64,000 bases of DNA from Clostridium sp. 'White wine YQ' (GTDB taxonomy: Bacteria > Bacillota > Clostridia > Clostridiales > Clostridiaceae): positions 186,001-250,000 of the forward strand of contig NZ_JAQYUU010000007.1 in NCBI RefSeq assembly GCF_028728205.1. Reading direction: 5' to 3'. Under the pieces are notes generated by a model, which searched no databases, was not told the DNA's origin, and saw only the letters and a program-made list of their open reading frames with translations. Both the position numbers and the translations under genes were made by a program. This document shows, piece by piece, positions 9,202 through 17,294 of the stretch (position 1 is its first letter; the number at the start of each line of letters is the position of its first letter).

Positions 9202-10881
9202 TTAATTTTGCCACATTACATACAAGTCTCTCATATATATATGCTGCTTATTTTCAAATGCCTCTTTTACTGTTTCGTCTATTCTTAATTCATATTCTTT
9301 ATATACGATATTTCTATCACTAAGATATTTTTTCATGTCACTATAACTAGCTATGCATTCATGATTCCATGAAAATCCGCTTACATTTACAAATGCAGTT
9401 GAACATAAATTATTATTTGTTAGTATGACAGCGTGATAACTAATATTATTTATAGTTTCATATGTTACCTCTTGTCTAAAAATTAATACAGCGTCTAACT
9501 CAGTTCTATGCCATGTAATGATGTCTAATAAATCACCCATCTCTGATGTAGATAATTCCTCTATTCTATATCTATTCCTATCCATCACCCTAAATTCTTT
9601 AGGCTTATATATTTTTAATATTTCATTCTCTAAAGTATCTGATTTAACATAATATAATTCCTTATCATCTTCCTTTAAAATATATCTGCCATTTATATAA
9701 TCAATATATTTTGACGTTTTTAACAATTCAATAATTCTATCAATAATGATATTTATATTAGATATAAATGTATGTTTATCTTTTATATTGTTAATTTCTT
9801 TATCAGTTAAATATGTACTTATCTTTAATATATTAAAGATGTCAAATAAGAATTCTTTAAGTATATCTTTTAACGGCTCTGGTGAATTCTTGTAAATATT
9901 ACTTGCCTCTGTCTCATTTATAATATTCCAAATACTATTTGAATATTTATAAAATTCATCATTCTCTTCAAATGTTATAATCCTCCTATAATTTCCAAGT
10001 GTATAGCAATAACTTTTTTTCACACTTTCAATATTATTAAATTCTTTTATTTTAGGGGATATAACCAAATACTCTTCCCAAGATAATAAAGGTAAGTATA
10101 TAAATCTATTAAATATATTCATATACTTTTTATCATACCTTATATTAATATACTTTTTAGTATCACATACCATAAAATATACAAGTCCACTTTCTAAAAA
10201 TAATTCCTTATTTTTATCTAATAATATGTCGAACTCATTATCAGATAACTTATCAATTTCATCTAAAATTATTACGATTCCATTATCATTAGATAGTTCT
10301 TTTAATATAGAAATTAGTTCTTTGATATTTTTTTCTTGTTTTTGTATAGGTGTGCTAATAACTTCATAAATAATTTCATTTTTTTTATCTTCTTCAATAG
10401 TTAAGTTATTTGATAAATTAATATCTATATATTTTTTTATATTAATTCCAAATATTCGTTTTAATTTATTTGTTTCTTTTTCTGTAATTTTTGATTCAAA
10501 AGACCTTTTAATCAATACTTCATTAAATATTTTATACTTTAATCTGTTTATCTTTTCTCTACATCGCTCTGCATTTTTTAAACCTCCATCATTTATTAAA
10601 CTATCTATATGTATAATAATTTCACTAATTAAATCAAAAGAACTATCAAGTACATTCAAGTGTATAAAAGTTCTATTATTTATATATTTATCTTTAAATA
10701 AGTTTATAAATGTTGTCTTTCCTACTCCCCTCATTCCGGATATTACATGAATTCCTTGTATATATTGCCCAATAATCTCATTCAACTTCTTTCGCTTATT
10801 TAATATTCGAGATGAATAATTTGCTAAGTGAATTTCTTCCTTTTTTAACGCATTTACACTATACTTACGATTTAATGCCAT
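9202..10881 (-). CDS. P-loop ATPase of unknown role (AAA/STAND-like)
   Basis: A 559-aa soluble protein. Walker A GMRGVGKTT lies near residue 50 and Walker B IVIILDEIDKL near residue 210; the arrangement resembles AAA/KAP-type ATPases that sense or remodel something. The middle is rich in lysine, isoleucine and asparagine. The C-terminal 130 residues (from about RNRYRIEELSTSEMG) form a separate domain that I do not recognise; it could be a sensor or effector part. AAGGATG precedes the start. It is a lone gene with its own downstream terminator, flanked by other cargo. In an island this could be an anti-phage gene, but nothing in the sequence proves it. Confidence 0.6.
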   Translation of the reverse strand: MALNRKYSVNALKKEEIHLANYSSRILNKRKKLNEIIGQYIQGIHVISGMRGVGKTTFINLFKDKYINNRTFIHLNVLDSSFDLISEIIIHIDSLINDGGLKNAERCREKINRLKYKIFNEVLIKRSFESKITEKETNKLKRIFGINIKKYIDINLSNNLTIEEDKKNEIIYEVISTPIQKQEKNIKELISILKELSNDNGIVIILDEIDKLSDNEFDILLDKNKELFLESGLVYFMVCDTKKYINIRYDKKYMNIFNRFIYLPLLSWEEYLVISPKIKEFNNIESVKKSYCYTLGNYRRIITFEENDEFYKYSNSIWNIINETEASNIYKNSPEPLKDILKEFLFDIFNILKISTYLTDKEINNIKDKHTFISNINIIIDRIIELLKTSKYIDYINGRYILKEDDKELYYVKSDTLENEILKIYKPKEFRVMDRNRYRIEELSTSEMGDLLDIITWHRTELDAVLIFRQEVTYETINNISYHAVILTNNNLCSTAFVNVSGFSWNHECIASYSDMKKYLSDRNIVYKEYELRIDETVKEAFENKQHIYMRDLYVMWQN

Positions 10882-11005
10882 ACTATCACATCCTTATATA
10901 TTTAATACTATAATTATACATCATATTGGTTTATTCTTTGTTATTTACTATATTCTGTTAATAAAATATCCATAACTCACTCATCTCAATATTTTAATAA
11001 AAAAC

Positions 11006-11050
11006 CTCACTTAGCTATGATTCTTTATATCATAGCTAAGTGAGATTTTT
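11006..11050. terminator. Strong bidirectional hairpin terminator
   Basis: Perfect 16-bp arms CTCACTTAGCTATGAT / ATCATAGCTAAGTGAG with a 7-nt loop. They are flanked by A-runs on the left and T-runs on the right, so it can stop transcription from either side. It insulates the ATPase gene from the toxin/RNA unit. Confidence 0.85.
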
Positions 11051-11062
11051 AACATATAAAAA

Positions 11063-11160
11063 ATCCCTCTATAACTGAGGGACCATAATAAATGTTTATA
11101 CTAATTTTAATTTTGCCGACTACCCGCCAAGGTAATCACAACTGTATTAATATATATTAT
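11063..11160 (-). ncRNA. Structured RNA, downstream copy, with TTGGCG hairpin and terminator
   Basis: Read leftwards, it contains AATACAG, then the hairpin GATTACC-TTGGCG-GGTAGTC (11118-11137), then a Rho-independent terminator (TCCCTC / GAGGGA, 11064-11082) with a U-run. It matches the RNA upstream of the toxin gene in order and in loop sequence, and the stem bases differ in a way that keeps pairing. It lies just after the toxin stop codon, so it could be a separate RNA or the 3' end of the toxin mRNA. The promoter is weaker than for the upstream copy. Confidence 0.6.
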
Positions 11161-11210
11161 TCTATACTAATAATATTGTTACACTTTCTTATAATAGTAT
11201 TTCTTTTATT

Positions 11211-11741
11211 TTATATCTTATTAATTTTTTTTAAGTAAGCAACCTTACCTTCTAAGGATTTAATTGTATTATCTCTCTTTTTAAGTAGATTACTTAGTCC
11301 AAATATATTTAATAATTTTATGTCAACCTCATCTATCTCTTTTGTTATAGTACATACCTTCCTAGAAACTATACGTTCCTTTCCAATAGTCTTTATTTGA
11401 CCTAAATCTATCGCTCCGCATAAAAACTTCGCTTGTCCATTTTCATCTTTATACGGATACTCATTAGTTATTTCTACTTGAATATCTGATATAGTTATTG
11501 GACTACTAGAAATTATTGCACAAGTAAATACTGGTGATTTAAAGTTATATGAATTTGATTGCAATACTATACATGGCCTTAATTTATTCTCTTCACTCCC
11601 TATATTTTCACCTAAGTCAACAAAGTAAACTTCCCCACGCTTAACTGTCCAATTTCTTTGATAACTCTTCCCAGTATTATAATATAATTTTTGAGAAACC
11701 CAATGCATTAATTTCTGGGCTCTAGATAAATCTGTATTCAT
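11211..11741 (-). CDS. PemK/MazF-family toxin-like protein
   Basis: PemK/MazF proteins are usually mRNA endoribonucleases of toxin-antitoxin systems. The 176-aa sequence has the family start VKRGEVYFVDLGENIG, then RPCIVLQSN and TCAIISSSP, and a C-terminal coiled-coil-like tail (LLKKRDNTIKSLEGKVAYLKK). About 32 extra residues precede the domain. No antitoxin protein gene is next to it. Instead, structured RNAs lie on both sides, the upstream one ending in a terminator, so expression of this gene should depend on readthrough. The ribosome site is weak (AAAGATGGTG). The family call is solid; toxicity is inferred. Confidence 0.75.
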   Translation of the reverse strand: MNTDLSRAQKLMHWVSQKLYYNTGKSYQRNWTVKRGEVYFVDLGENIGSEENKLRPCIVLQSNSYNFKSPVFTCAIISSSPITISDIQVEITNEYPYKDENGQAKFLCGAIDLGQIKTIGKERIVSRKVCTITKEIDEVDIKLLNIFGLSNLLKKRDNTIKSLEGKVAYLKKINKI

Positions 11742-11803
11742 GTCACACCATCTTTCATAATATTTATTTCCAGTTTAATAAACTATTACTTATAAAAATA
11801 AAA

Positions 11804-11900
11804 ATCCCCCAATAATATTGAGGGATACCAATAGATCGCCAAATCTATTATAACTGAATTATATTATACCGATCATCCGCCAAGACAATCATATCTGTAT
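11804..11900 (-). ncRNA. Structured RNA leader upstream of the PemK-like gene, two TTGGCG hairpins and terminator
   Basis: Read leftwards there are two hairpins with the same hexaloop: GATTGTC-TTGGCG-GATGATC (11871-11890) and AATAGAT-TTGGCG-ATCTATT (11830-11849). A Rho-independent terminator follows (ATCCCTCAAT / ATTGGGGGAT, 11804-11826) with a U-rich tail, about 60 nt before the toxin start. A good promoter lies just upstream. The layout of promoter, RNA, terminator, toxin recalls type III toxin-antitoxin loci and also the reported PemK RNA motif of Firmicutes. I cannot tell which, if either, it is. Confidence 0.65.
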
Positions 11901-11904
11901 TTAT

Positions 11905-11933
11905 ATATTATAACAATAATATTAGTGTGTCAA
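11905..11933 (-). promoter_or_regulatory. Promoter of the RNA leader
   Basis: TTGACA (11928-11933), 17-nt spacer, TAATAT (11905-11910) on the minus strand; an overlapping TATAAT at 15 nt also exists. It would start transcription a few bases before the first TTGGCG hairpin. Confidence 0.7.
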
Positions 11934-11954
11934 TATAAAATCTATTGTTTTTTT

Positions 11955-12300
11955 CTACTTATTTATGATATGATTCACCGTATCAGCAGCATTTGTAGTT
12001 TTTAATCTTAATTTCAAATATTTCTTTTCTATATCAACTTCCTCTAAATCATCTGTTTCTGAGTTATATACTTCTTTATAACCTATGAATTCTATCCATA
12101 TCTCATATATAGTCTCTGATTTAGAAGTTTTATTAATTGCATCTATTATTTATTATTATCAAGATGTATCTCATTTTTAATCAATAATAACTTTCTACAG
12201 TCTAAATGATCAGTAAACTTCTCTCTACATTCATTATAAAATTCATTTACTTTTGTCTTTATATATTCTTCTAGCTCTATAATACATTTATACTCCACGC
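11955..12300 (-). pseudogene. Broken gene of unknown family
   Basis: Two open stretches in different frames read YKCIIELEEYIKTKVNEF and so on, ending at stop codons near 12148, then SETIYEIWIEFIGYKEVY to a stop at 11955. The split around 12140-12160 suggests a frameshift in a formerly single acidic/lysine-rich protein. No start codon is clear and I do not recognise the family. Confidence 0.45.
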
Positions 12301-12304
12301 GAAT

Positions 12305-12556
12305 ATGTTATTTAAATTATGTAATATTAGTATATATGGAGGAACTGGCTCTGACTTTAATTTCTATAAGTCTAAAATTTCGATAACTCAACCAGATTCT
12401 AAAAAATTCACTTTTATTATTACTGTTTAAGTTAATACCTTTTATGGACCTCTTAATCCTCCGTATGGAATAGACACAATCACAATTGAAATTAGTCCAA
12501 CAGGAACTAAAGTCATAGGTTTTAAGCACGATGATGAAAAATTACCTCATCACTAA
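12305..12556 (+). pseudogene. DUF3888-like C-terminal remnant with internal stop
   Basis: One frame reads from an ATG at 12305 through an in-frame TAA near 12428 to a final TAA at 12554. The second half, VNTFYGPLNPPYGIDTITIE followed by ISPTGTKVIGFKHDD, resembles the C-terminus of small secreted DUF3888 proteins common in clostridia and bacilli. There is no signal peptide in what remains. A second DUF3888-like remnant lies at 16243-16618. Confidence 0.45.
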
Positions 12557-12728
12557 AATTATATTAAGAAAAATTAATTGCCACTTTATTTATTTGAATT
12601 ATCAAAAACAGATTGCTATGGGAATTAAAAAGACTAATTCTTAAAAAATTGACCCAATTTATTCTTTTTGTATTTTAAGTATACATATCTTATAATTATA
12701 TTTAACCTAAGTACAAAATTAATATATC

Positions 12729-13769
12729 CTAAAAATCGTACTTTTTTAACTGATAGATTTTAGCTCTAAGCATTTTTAATTTTTTACCATACCCATTTAT
12801 GTTAGTTGTATTACAAGAAGAAACATCTTCTATTTCTTTTTGTATAGAATTAATAAGCGCATATAGTTCCTCATCAGAATTAGTCATTTGACGAAATATT
12901 TTATCAAAGAATTTTTTCCTTTTATAGTTAGGAATAAACTTTCTACACACCTTTAAAAACTTAAATATAATTACTTTCCATGAACTACTAATTTCTGATG
13001 GCGTAATTGTTCTACTTTCTATTTTATCAATAATACTATTTATATCTGTAATAAGATTATCTACTACAATACTTCTCTTTTTCCTATATTTTTGCAATAA
13101 ATAATCAAAAATAATAAATGCTAAAACACTTTGAACAATTGCATCTAATAATAATGGTACTGTAGAAATATAGTTATCATATGTTTCATATTTTTGAATA
13201 ATTGCATAATAAGCTAAATTATCAATTTGCATTCCAGTAAACTGAGATAATACATCAAGTATATAAACTAACCCAGCAAACCAATAAAATTTATTTCTCC
13301 AATTAAATTTAACTACACAAATATAAATTATTATTAAAGCACTTATGAAAAAACCAGACTTAACAAAGTTATCATCTAATGAAGCTATTTTTTCAGAATA
13401 TGAAAAAAAATCATCAACTGTTAATTCATTTTTATCTAAATATTCCATATACAATTTATTAGCCATTATACTTTTTTTAATCTTATACTTGTTTTTATTG
13501 ATTACCTTACAAAAAGTTTGAATTCTTCTATCTGCTTTTACTTCACTTAAATCAACTATACTTATTGAATCTATCACTTTCGTACTTTCATTAATTTCAC
13601 TGTTAAAAAATATATTAGTATCTGCTCTTCCTCCAGTAGCATACCTTTGATATGTCTGAGGGAAAAAATTATTTATTGAATATAACCCAAAATATATAGC
13701 TATTGTTAATGGAATAAACAATACCAACATTATACATAACATAAAAACCTTATAAGCTGATTTATTCAT
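12729..13769 (-). CDS. Unknown membrane protein
   Basis: 346 aa, family not recognised. The first 30 residues form a hydrophobic segment (FMLCIMLVLFIPLTIAIYFG). A polar region to about residue 135 follows, then three more hydrophobic segments (ALIIIYICVV, WFAGLVYILDVLSQF, AIVQSVLAFIIFDYLL), then a basic cytoplasmic-type C-terminal domain from about residue 225 rich in K and R. The likely layout is one extracytoplasmic loop and a C-terminal soluble domain. AAAGG precedes the start. It may pair with the upstream 219-aa gene, which is on the same strand and separated by a long hairpin. Confidence 0.65.
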   Translation of the reverse strand: MNKSAYKVFMLCIMLVLFIPLTIAIYFGLYSINNFFPQTYQRYATGGRADTNIFFNSEINESTKVIDSISIVDLSEVKADRRIQTFCKVINKNKYKIKKSIMANKLYMEYLDKNELTVDDFFSYSEKIASLDDNFVKSGFFISALIIIYICVVKFNWRNKFYWFAGLVYILDVLSQFTGMQIDNLAYYAIIQKYETYDNYISTVPLLLDAIVQSVLAFIIFDYLLQKYRKKRSIVVDNLITDINSIIDKIESRTITPSEISSSWKVIIFKFLKVCRKFIPNYKRKKFFDKIFRQMTNSDEELYALINSIQKEIEDVSSCNTTNINGYGKKLKMLRAKIYQLKKYDF

Positions 13770-13796
13770 GTTTTGTCATACCTTTCATATATAAAT

Positions 13797-13892
13797 TTAA
13801 GCCATTGAAAAAGTATTGTATTTAATAAAACTATTTTAATCTTCATTATCAAAGATTCAATTCCATTAATAAATACTTATTCAACGGCTAAA
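13797..13892 (-). other. Long hairpin between two unknown cargo genes
   Basis: Read leftwards, TTTAGCCGTTGAATAAGTATT pairs, with few mismatches and bulges, with AATACTTTTTCAATGGCTTAA about 55 nt away. It lies between the 219-aa gene and the membrane protein gene and could reduce readthrough or control the ratio of the two. Confidence 0.5.
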
Positions 13893-13909
13893 TATTACAT
13901 TGTTGTTTT

Positions 13910-14569
13910 TTAATAGTTATATTTTACTACAAACTCCGGGTCATTTTGATATGCAAAACTTATTGTTGCCCTTCTAGATTGTGAACTGACAGAAACTTCT
14001 TCCTGCAATTCAGCATTAGATGGTATAACAGTACCTTTTGTTTCTTGTTGGTTAATTTTAGCTCCTATTGGAGTTAATACAGTAACTTGCACTCTTCCAC
14101 CTGGACTTAATATTAATGTATCAAAAGGAAGCAACACTTGAAATTCAAATGTTGGAACTTGAACTCCATCTAATGGATACAATTTATAATCATAGGTTAA
14201 TAAATAAGTATTTGTTGCACTAGGCACAGGATTTAATTGAATCTTTTTCAGAATTGATAAAAGTAATAATCTTGAAGAATCATTAATTACCTCTTGCAAA
14301 TTTCCACTTAATGCTTGTTGTTTTATATCGTCAACCCCATTTAATAAAGTCGCTTCACTTTGTGGATACATCTTAAGATTTGAAATCTTAAAAATTTCTA
14401 ATACTGCTGGTGGAACTGTTGACCCATTTGGCACATACCAAGCAGCTTCTGAAGAAATTGGTTCATCAGTTACTAACAAAGTTTCAACATGAACAGTGTC
14501 ATAACCAGCACCATATTGTGATGTTCCAGTGATAATAGCAGTTAAATCTTGTAGTTTTATATTTGACAT
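13910..14569 (-). CDS. Unknown 219-aa protein
   Basis: Not recognised. There is no signal peptide and no membrane segment. The sequence is rich in V, T, P and Q with many short beta-type stretches (TAIITGTSQYGAGYDTVHVE, FEFQVLLPFDTLILSPGG) and ends FAYQNDPEFVVKYNY. Lysine content is lower than in neighbouring cargo proteins, so its composition stands out. GAGGTG precedes the ATG. A beta-rich soluble or self-assembling protein is a reasonable guess, not a finding. It lies upstream of the membrane protein gene on the same strand. Confidence 0.6.
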   Translation of the reverse strand: MSNIKLQDLTAIITGTSQYGAGYDTVHVETLLVTDEPISSEAAWYVPNGSTVPPAVLEIFKISNLKMYPQSEATLLNGVDDIKQQALSGNLQEVINDSSRLLLLSILKKIQLNPVPSATNTYLLTYDYKLYPLDGVQVPTFEFQVLLPFDTLILSPGGRVQVTVLTPIGAKINQQETKGTVIPSNAELQEEVSVSSQSRRATISFAYQNDPEFVVKYNY

Positions 14570-14956
14570 CTTTACACCTCATATTAATTTTATTTAAGAT
14601 ATAAAAAGACATAAAATATCATACAAAAATATAAACCAAAAGCTCCTTATCTATTGATTTATTAGATTCAATCCGATATAATTAAGCATGTATAACAAAA
14701 AAATACTAGATTGTTTTTATTTTTGTAGTAATTTTATGAAAACCTAAGTTTGCAGACTTGGGTTTTTTTAATTTTTATCTTATGTATAAAGATTACCATA
14801 ATTATCATGTGAATGCAATAATAAAGTTAATTTTTTTTAACTTACACTATCTATTCTATTATCTTTTACAACTTATATGTTAAAAAAATTAAACATTTGT
14901 ATGTTGCAAAATTACATTCTTATGTATATAATGATATTATTAAAGGAGTGATTATT
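14570..14956. other. Divergent intergenic region with an orphan terminator
   Basis: No gene seen. A plus-strand terminator (AAACCTAAGT / ACTTGGGTTTTTTT, about 14738-14768) has no coding gene before it on that strand. A short untranslated transcript from 14600-14768 is possible. The rest is AT-rich promoter DNA for the flanking genes. Confidence 0.5.
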
Positions 14957-16144
14957 GTGAAAATATCTGAAGTTATTGGGAACAATATTGAAAAACTAAT
15001 GCTATCTTATAACATAACAGCAATTGAACTTTCAAAAAAAATAGGTGTTACAAGGCAAACTTTTTCTAACTATATTAATGGAAATAGTATTATTGATAGT
15101 GAAAAACTTAAATTGATAGCTGAATATTTTGGTAAATCCTTGGACTACTTTTTTATTAATGAAGAAATAATGGCCCCATTAATGTTCAGAGCCACAAATC
15201 CAAAAGAAACCATTGATAATGATTCTCTTATAGAATTGCAACAATATATAAATGATTATTATGCCCTATTAGAAAACTTTGGTGAGAATATAATTTATAC
15301 ACCAGAACAATATAACTTATCCATTCAATTAAATTCTAAAAATGTTTTAATTAGCGACCCTGCACTTAATTTTAAAATATTTAATTATAAATTGCCTAAA
15401 GAACTAGAAATCATCATTGAAAACATTGCATATGAACAAAGAAAAAAACTGGGGATTGAGGAATCAATTGGTTCAGAAATCATTTATGCTATAGAATCCA
15501 GTGGTATAAAAGTATTATTTAAGAAATTAAGTAATTCTAATTTATTTGGTGTTTCAGCTCTAAGTTCTGACAAAGGATTTTTTATTTTAATTAATGATTC
15601 TGATGAAATTACCGAAGAACGTAAAATATTTAGTTTACTTCATGAGTATGCACATATTTTATTACACAGAGAATGTTATACTAATAATATTTTATATAAT
15701 AACTATGGTGATAAAAAAAATATTTTTGAAGCTACAGCTGATGCTTTTGCAGGATATTTTCTCGTTCCAAGGTATATTGTAAAAAAATATGAAGAAATTT
15801 TAAATAGACGTCCTCTTTTACTTGGTGACTTAATTACTTTAAAACAAAGATTAGGTGTTAGTTTAGGTGCCTTTACAATGTCCTTATATAGATATGATTA
15901 TATAACACAATCTGTCAAAGGTCAGATATTCGATATTCTTGCAAAAAAAGGATACTCGAAATCTGAACCTAGCTCAATATTAAAACTTGAAAAAAATAGA
16001 ATCTATAATAATTTAATCAGGTCTTCATTTTTAAAAGAGTTCATAACACTAGATAAAGTTGCTTATTTACTTGATGTAGATATTGAAACTGCTATTGCTA
16101 TAACAGAAGAATGGAAAGCTGATAGTGCCTATATAATTTTATAA
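14957..16144 (+). CDS. XRE-family regulator fused to ImmA/IrrE metalloprotease
   Basis: The N-terminal 70 residues are an XRE helix-turn-helix (LSKKIGVTRQTFSNYINGN). The C-terminal part is a Peptidase_M78 (ImmA/IrrE) domain with the zinc motif in FSLLHEYAHILLH and a downstream acidic helix, EATADAFAGYFLVP. Such proteins control mobile elements or stress genes by binding DNA and cleaving a repressor; some act as the antitoxin-like half of two-gene modules. The GTG start at 14957 is chosen for AAAGGAG 8 nt upstream; the frame is open back to 14897 without a ribosome site. Its 3' end forms one arm of a terminator hairpin. Confidence 0.85.
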   Translation: MKISEVIGNNIEKLMLSYNITAIELSKKIGVTRQTFSNYINGNSIIDSEKLKLIAEYFGKSLDYFFINEEIMAPLMFRATNPKETIDNDSLIELQQYINDYYALLENFGENIIYTPEQYNLSIQLNSKNVLISDPALNFKIFNYKLPKELEIIIENIAYEQRKKLGIEESIGSEIIYAIESSGIKVLFKKLSNSNLFGVSALSSDKGFFILINDSDEITEERKIFSLLHEYAHILLHRECYTNNILYNNYGDKKNIFEATADAFAGYFLVPRYIVKKYEEILNRRPLLLGDLITLKQRLGVSLGAFTMSLYRYDYITQSVKGQIFDILAKKGYSKSEPSSILKLEKNRIYNNLIRSSFLKEFITLDKVAYLLDVDIETAIAITEEWKADSAYIIL

Positions 16145-16168
16145 AATTATATAGGCACTATCTTTGTT
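16121..16168 (+). terminator. Terminator overlapping the end of the XRE-ImmA/IrrE gene
   Basis: Perfect 21-bp arms: GATAGTGCCTATATAATTTT plus A at 16121-16141, and its complement at 16142-16162, followed by TTTG. The stop codon TAA lies at the hairpin centre, so the last seven codons are part of the stem. Confidence 0.8.
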
Positions 16169-16242
16169 AAGCGTAACTTGAAAATTAATTATCAAGTTAA
16201 ACTTAGTATTTATTTGGACTCTTACGTATATGTTCCTCACAA

Positions 16243-16618
16243 TTAGATTTTATAAGAATACTTATCTATATTTAATTGATTTGTGCTCAAGTCTTCAAAT
16301 TCTTTTTTAAGTTTCATACCATCGCTCTCTAAATGCTAAATTTCAAATTCAAACACTTCACCTGATCTTTCTATGCTAAGGATTTTGCCCCAAAACAAAT
16401 CAAATTGTTTTGGTATTCCAGGATAAATATCGGTTTAATTTCCCATATATCGATATAACATAGATAACATTGCATCATCCTTCAAATTATATATATTCTT
16501 GTTTGAATCAGTACTATAATTATCTTTAGTTAGCTTAGCACTAATCAATAATACTGGATACATATAAAATATAGTTGATAACAAACATAAAGCACATTAA
16601 TTTCTTTAAATTTCCCAT
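16243..16618 (-). pseudogene. DUF3888-like secreted protein, frameshifted
   Basis: The ATG at 16618 has GGAGGAG upstream and a signal-peptide-like start (MGNLKKLMCFMFVINYILYV). After a frameshift the reading continues NLKDDAMLSMLYRYM, stop, DIYPGIPKQFDLFWGKILSIE, stop. The order matches the N-terminal half of DUF3888-type small secreted proteins. Several stops show it is dead. Confidence 0.5.
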
Positions 16619-16710
16619 TTGCTCTCCTCCTTTTCATTTATTAAAATCTCACATTTATAATAAATTACACACAAAATTCTATTACTAATAGTAGTTAATA
16701 TGTTAGTTAA

Positions 16711-16862
16711 TGTTATATACAATAAAGTTTGTATATATTAATTTTTAGGACTGTGATAATATCTATATTTCGTATTGTACATATTACAATAAAATTTGTT
16801 TATATTTTTATTGAATCTAATTAAAACAAAAGAAATCATACAATAAAGTTCGTTTATCTTTC
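16711..16862 (+). repeat. Tn7-type left end, array 1 (three TnsB-like boxes)
   Basis: Boxes begin at 16719 (ACAATAAAGTTTGTATA), 16786 (ACAATAAAATTTGTTTATA) and 16840 (ACAATAAAGTTCGTTTATC), spaced 67 and 54 bp. TGTTATAT precedes the first box, giving a Tn7-like TGT terminus at 16711. Three spread boxes are the known layout of Tn7L, and the ACAATAAAG core is also that of Tn7 TnsB sites. Orientation places the element body to the right. Confidence 0.75.
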
Positions 16863-16875
16863 ACCTGTTTTTATT

Positions 16876-17029
16876 CTATTTTATTATTCCATTTGATTTT
16901 AAAAGTCATTTTGTTTTTGGCAACTTTTCTAATTTATTATATAGTGGGTATTTTATTTCTCTACCTATAGATGCCATAGTTACCTTCTTCTTAATATTTT
17001 TCTTATTAACCTCATCACTAGTTATCATA
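16876..17029 (-). pseudogene. tnsD C-terminal remnant (inside left end 1)
   Basis: One frame reads VTMASIGREIKYPLYNKLEK then LPKTK, a stop, LLKSNGIIK, stop. SIGREI and LPKTK are hallmarks of TnsD C-terminal regions; the intact copy here has LPITKK. It is read toward the left end, as tnsD would be in a Tn7-like element, and is cut at its 5' side exactly where left-end array 2 starts. Confidence 0.6.
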
Positions 17030-17193
17030 TACAATTAGGTATGTTTAAATTTATTCCTATAACAAAGATAAACGCTATGCTTTGCCTCTACATATTACAA
17101 TAAAGTGTATTTTAAAATTAATTCAGCTGGATTAAAACAAAAAACTTATACAATAAATTTGGTTTATTTGTTGGTTTTTATTTGTAATATATA
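17023..17193 (+). repeat. Tn7-type left end, array 2 (direct repeat copy A)
   Basis: Boxes begin at 17031 (ACAATTAGGTATGTTTAAAT), 17097 (ACAATAAAGTGTATTTTAAA) and 17150 (ACAATAAATTTGGTTTATT), spaced 66 and 53 bp. About 95% identical to copy B at 17795. The homology begins with TATCATAT, 8 nt before box 1, the same distance as TGTTATAT in array 1, so the terminus has lost its TGT and is probably inactive. Confidence 0.75.
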
Positions 17194-17294
17194 AATATAT
17201 TTTCAATTTATACACCTAAAAATAGACTTATCCATATTTATCCTCTATAATTATATTGTGCACAAATATTTTTTATAGAAAGGAGGTCACTATA

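Noticed and set aside
11211-11741. Toxin as a ToxN-type (type III) protein
   Set aside because: The RNA context is similar, but the protein reads as PemK/MazF (VKRGEVYFVDLG, RPCIVLQ), not as ToxN or AbiQ. I kept the RNA idea as a finding and the PemK call as annotation.
12317-12529. A 70-aa minus-strand reading frame
   Set aside because: It lies opposite the DUF3888-like relic, has no ribosome site and no protein-like pattern.
12560-12590. CCACTTTATTTATTTG as a possible second right end
   Set aside because: One box resembles TAAATAAAG, but there is no TGT terminus at 9 nt and no second box at the expected distance.
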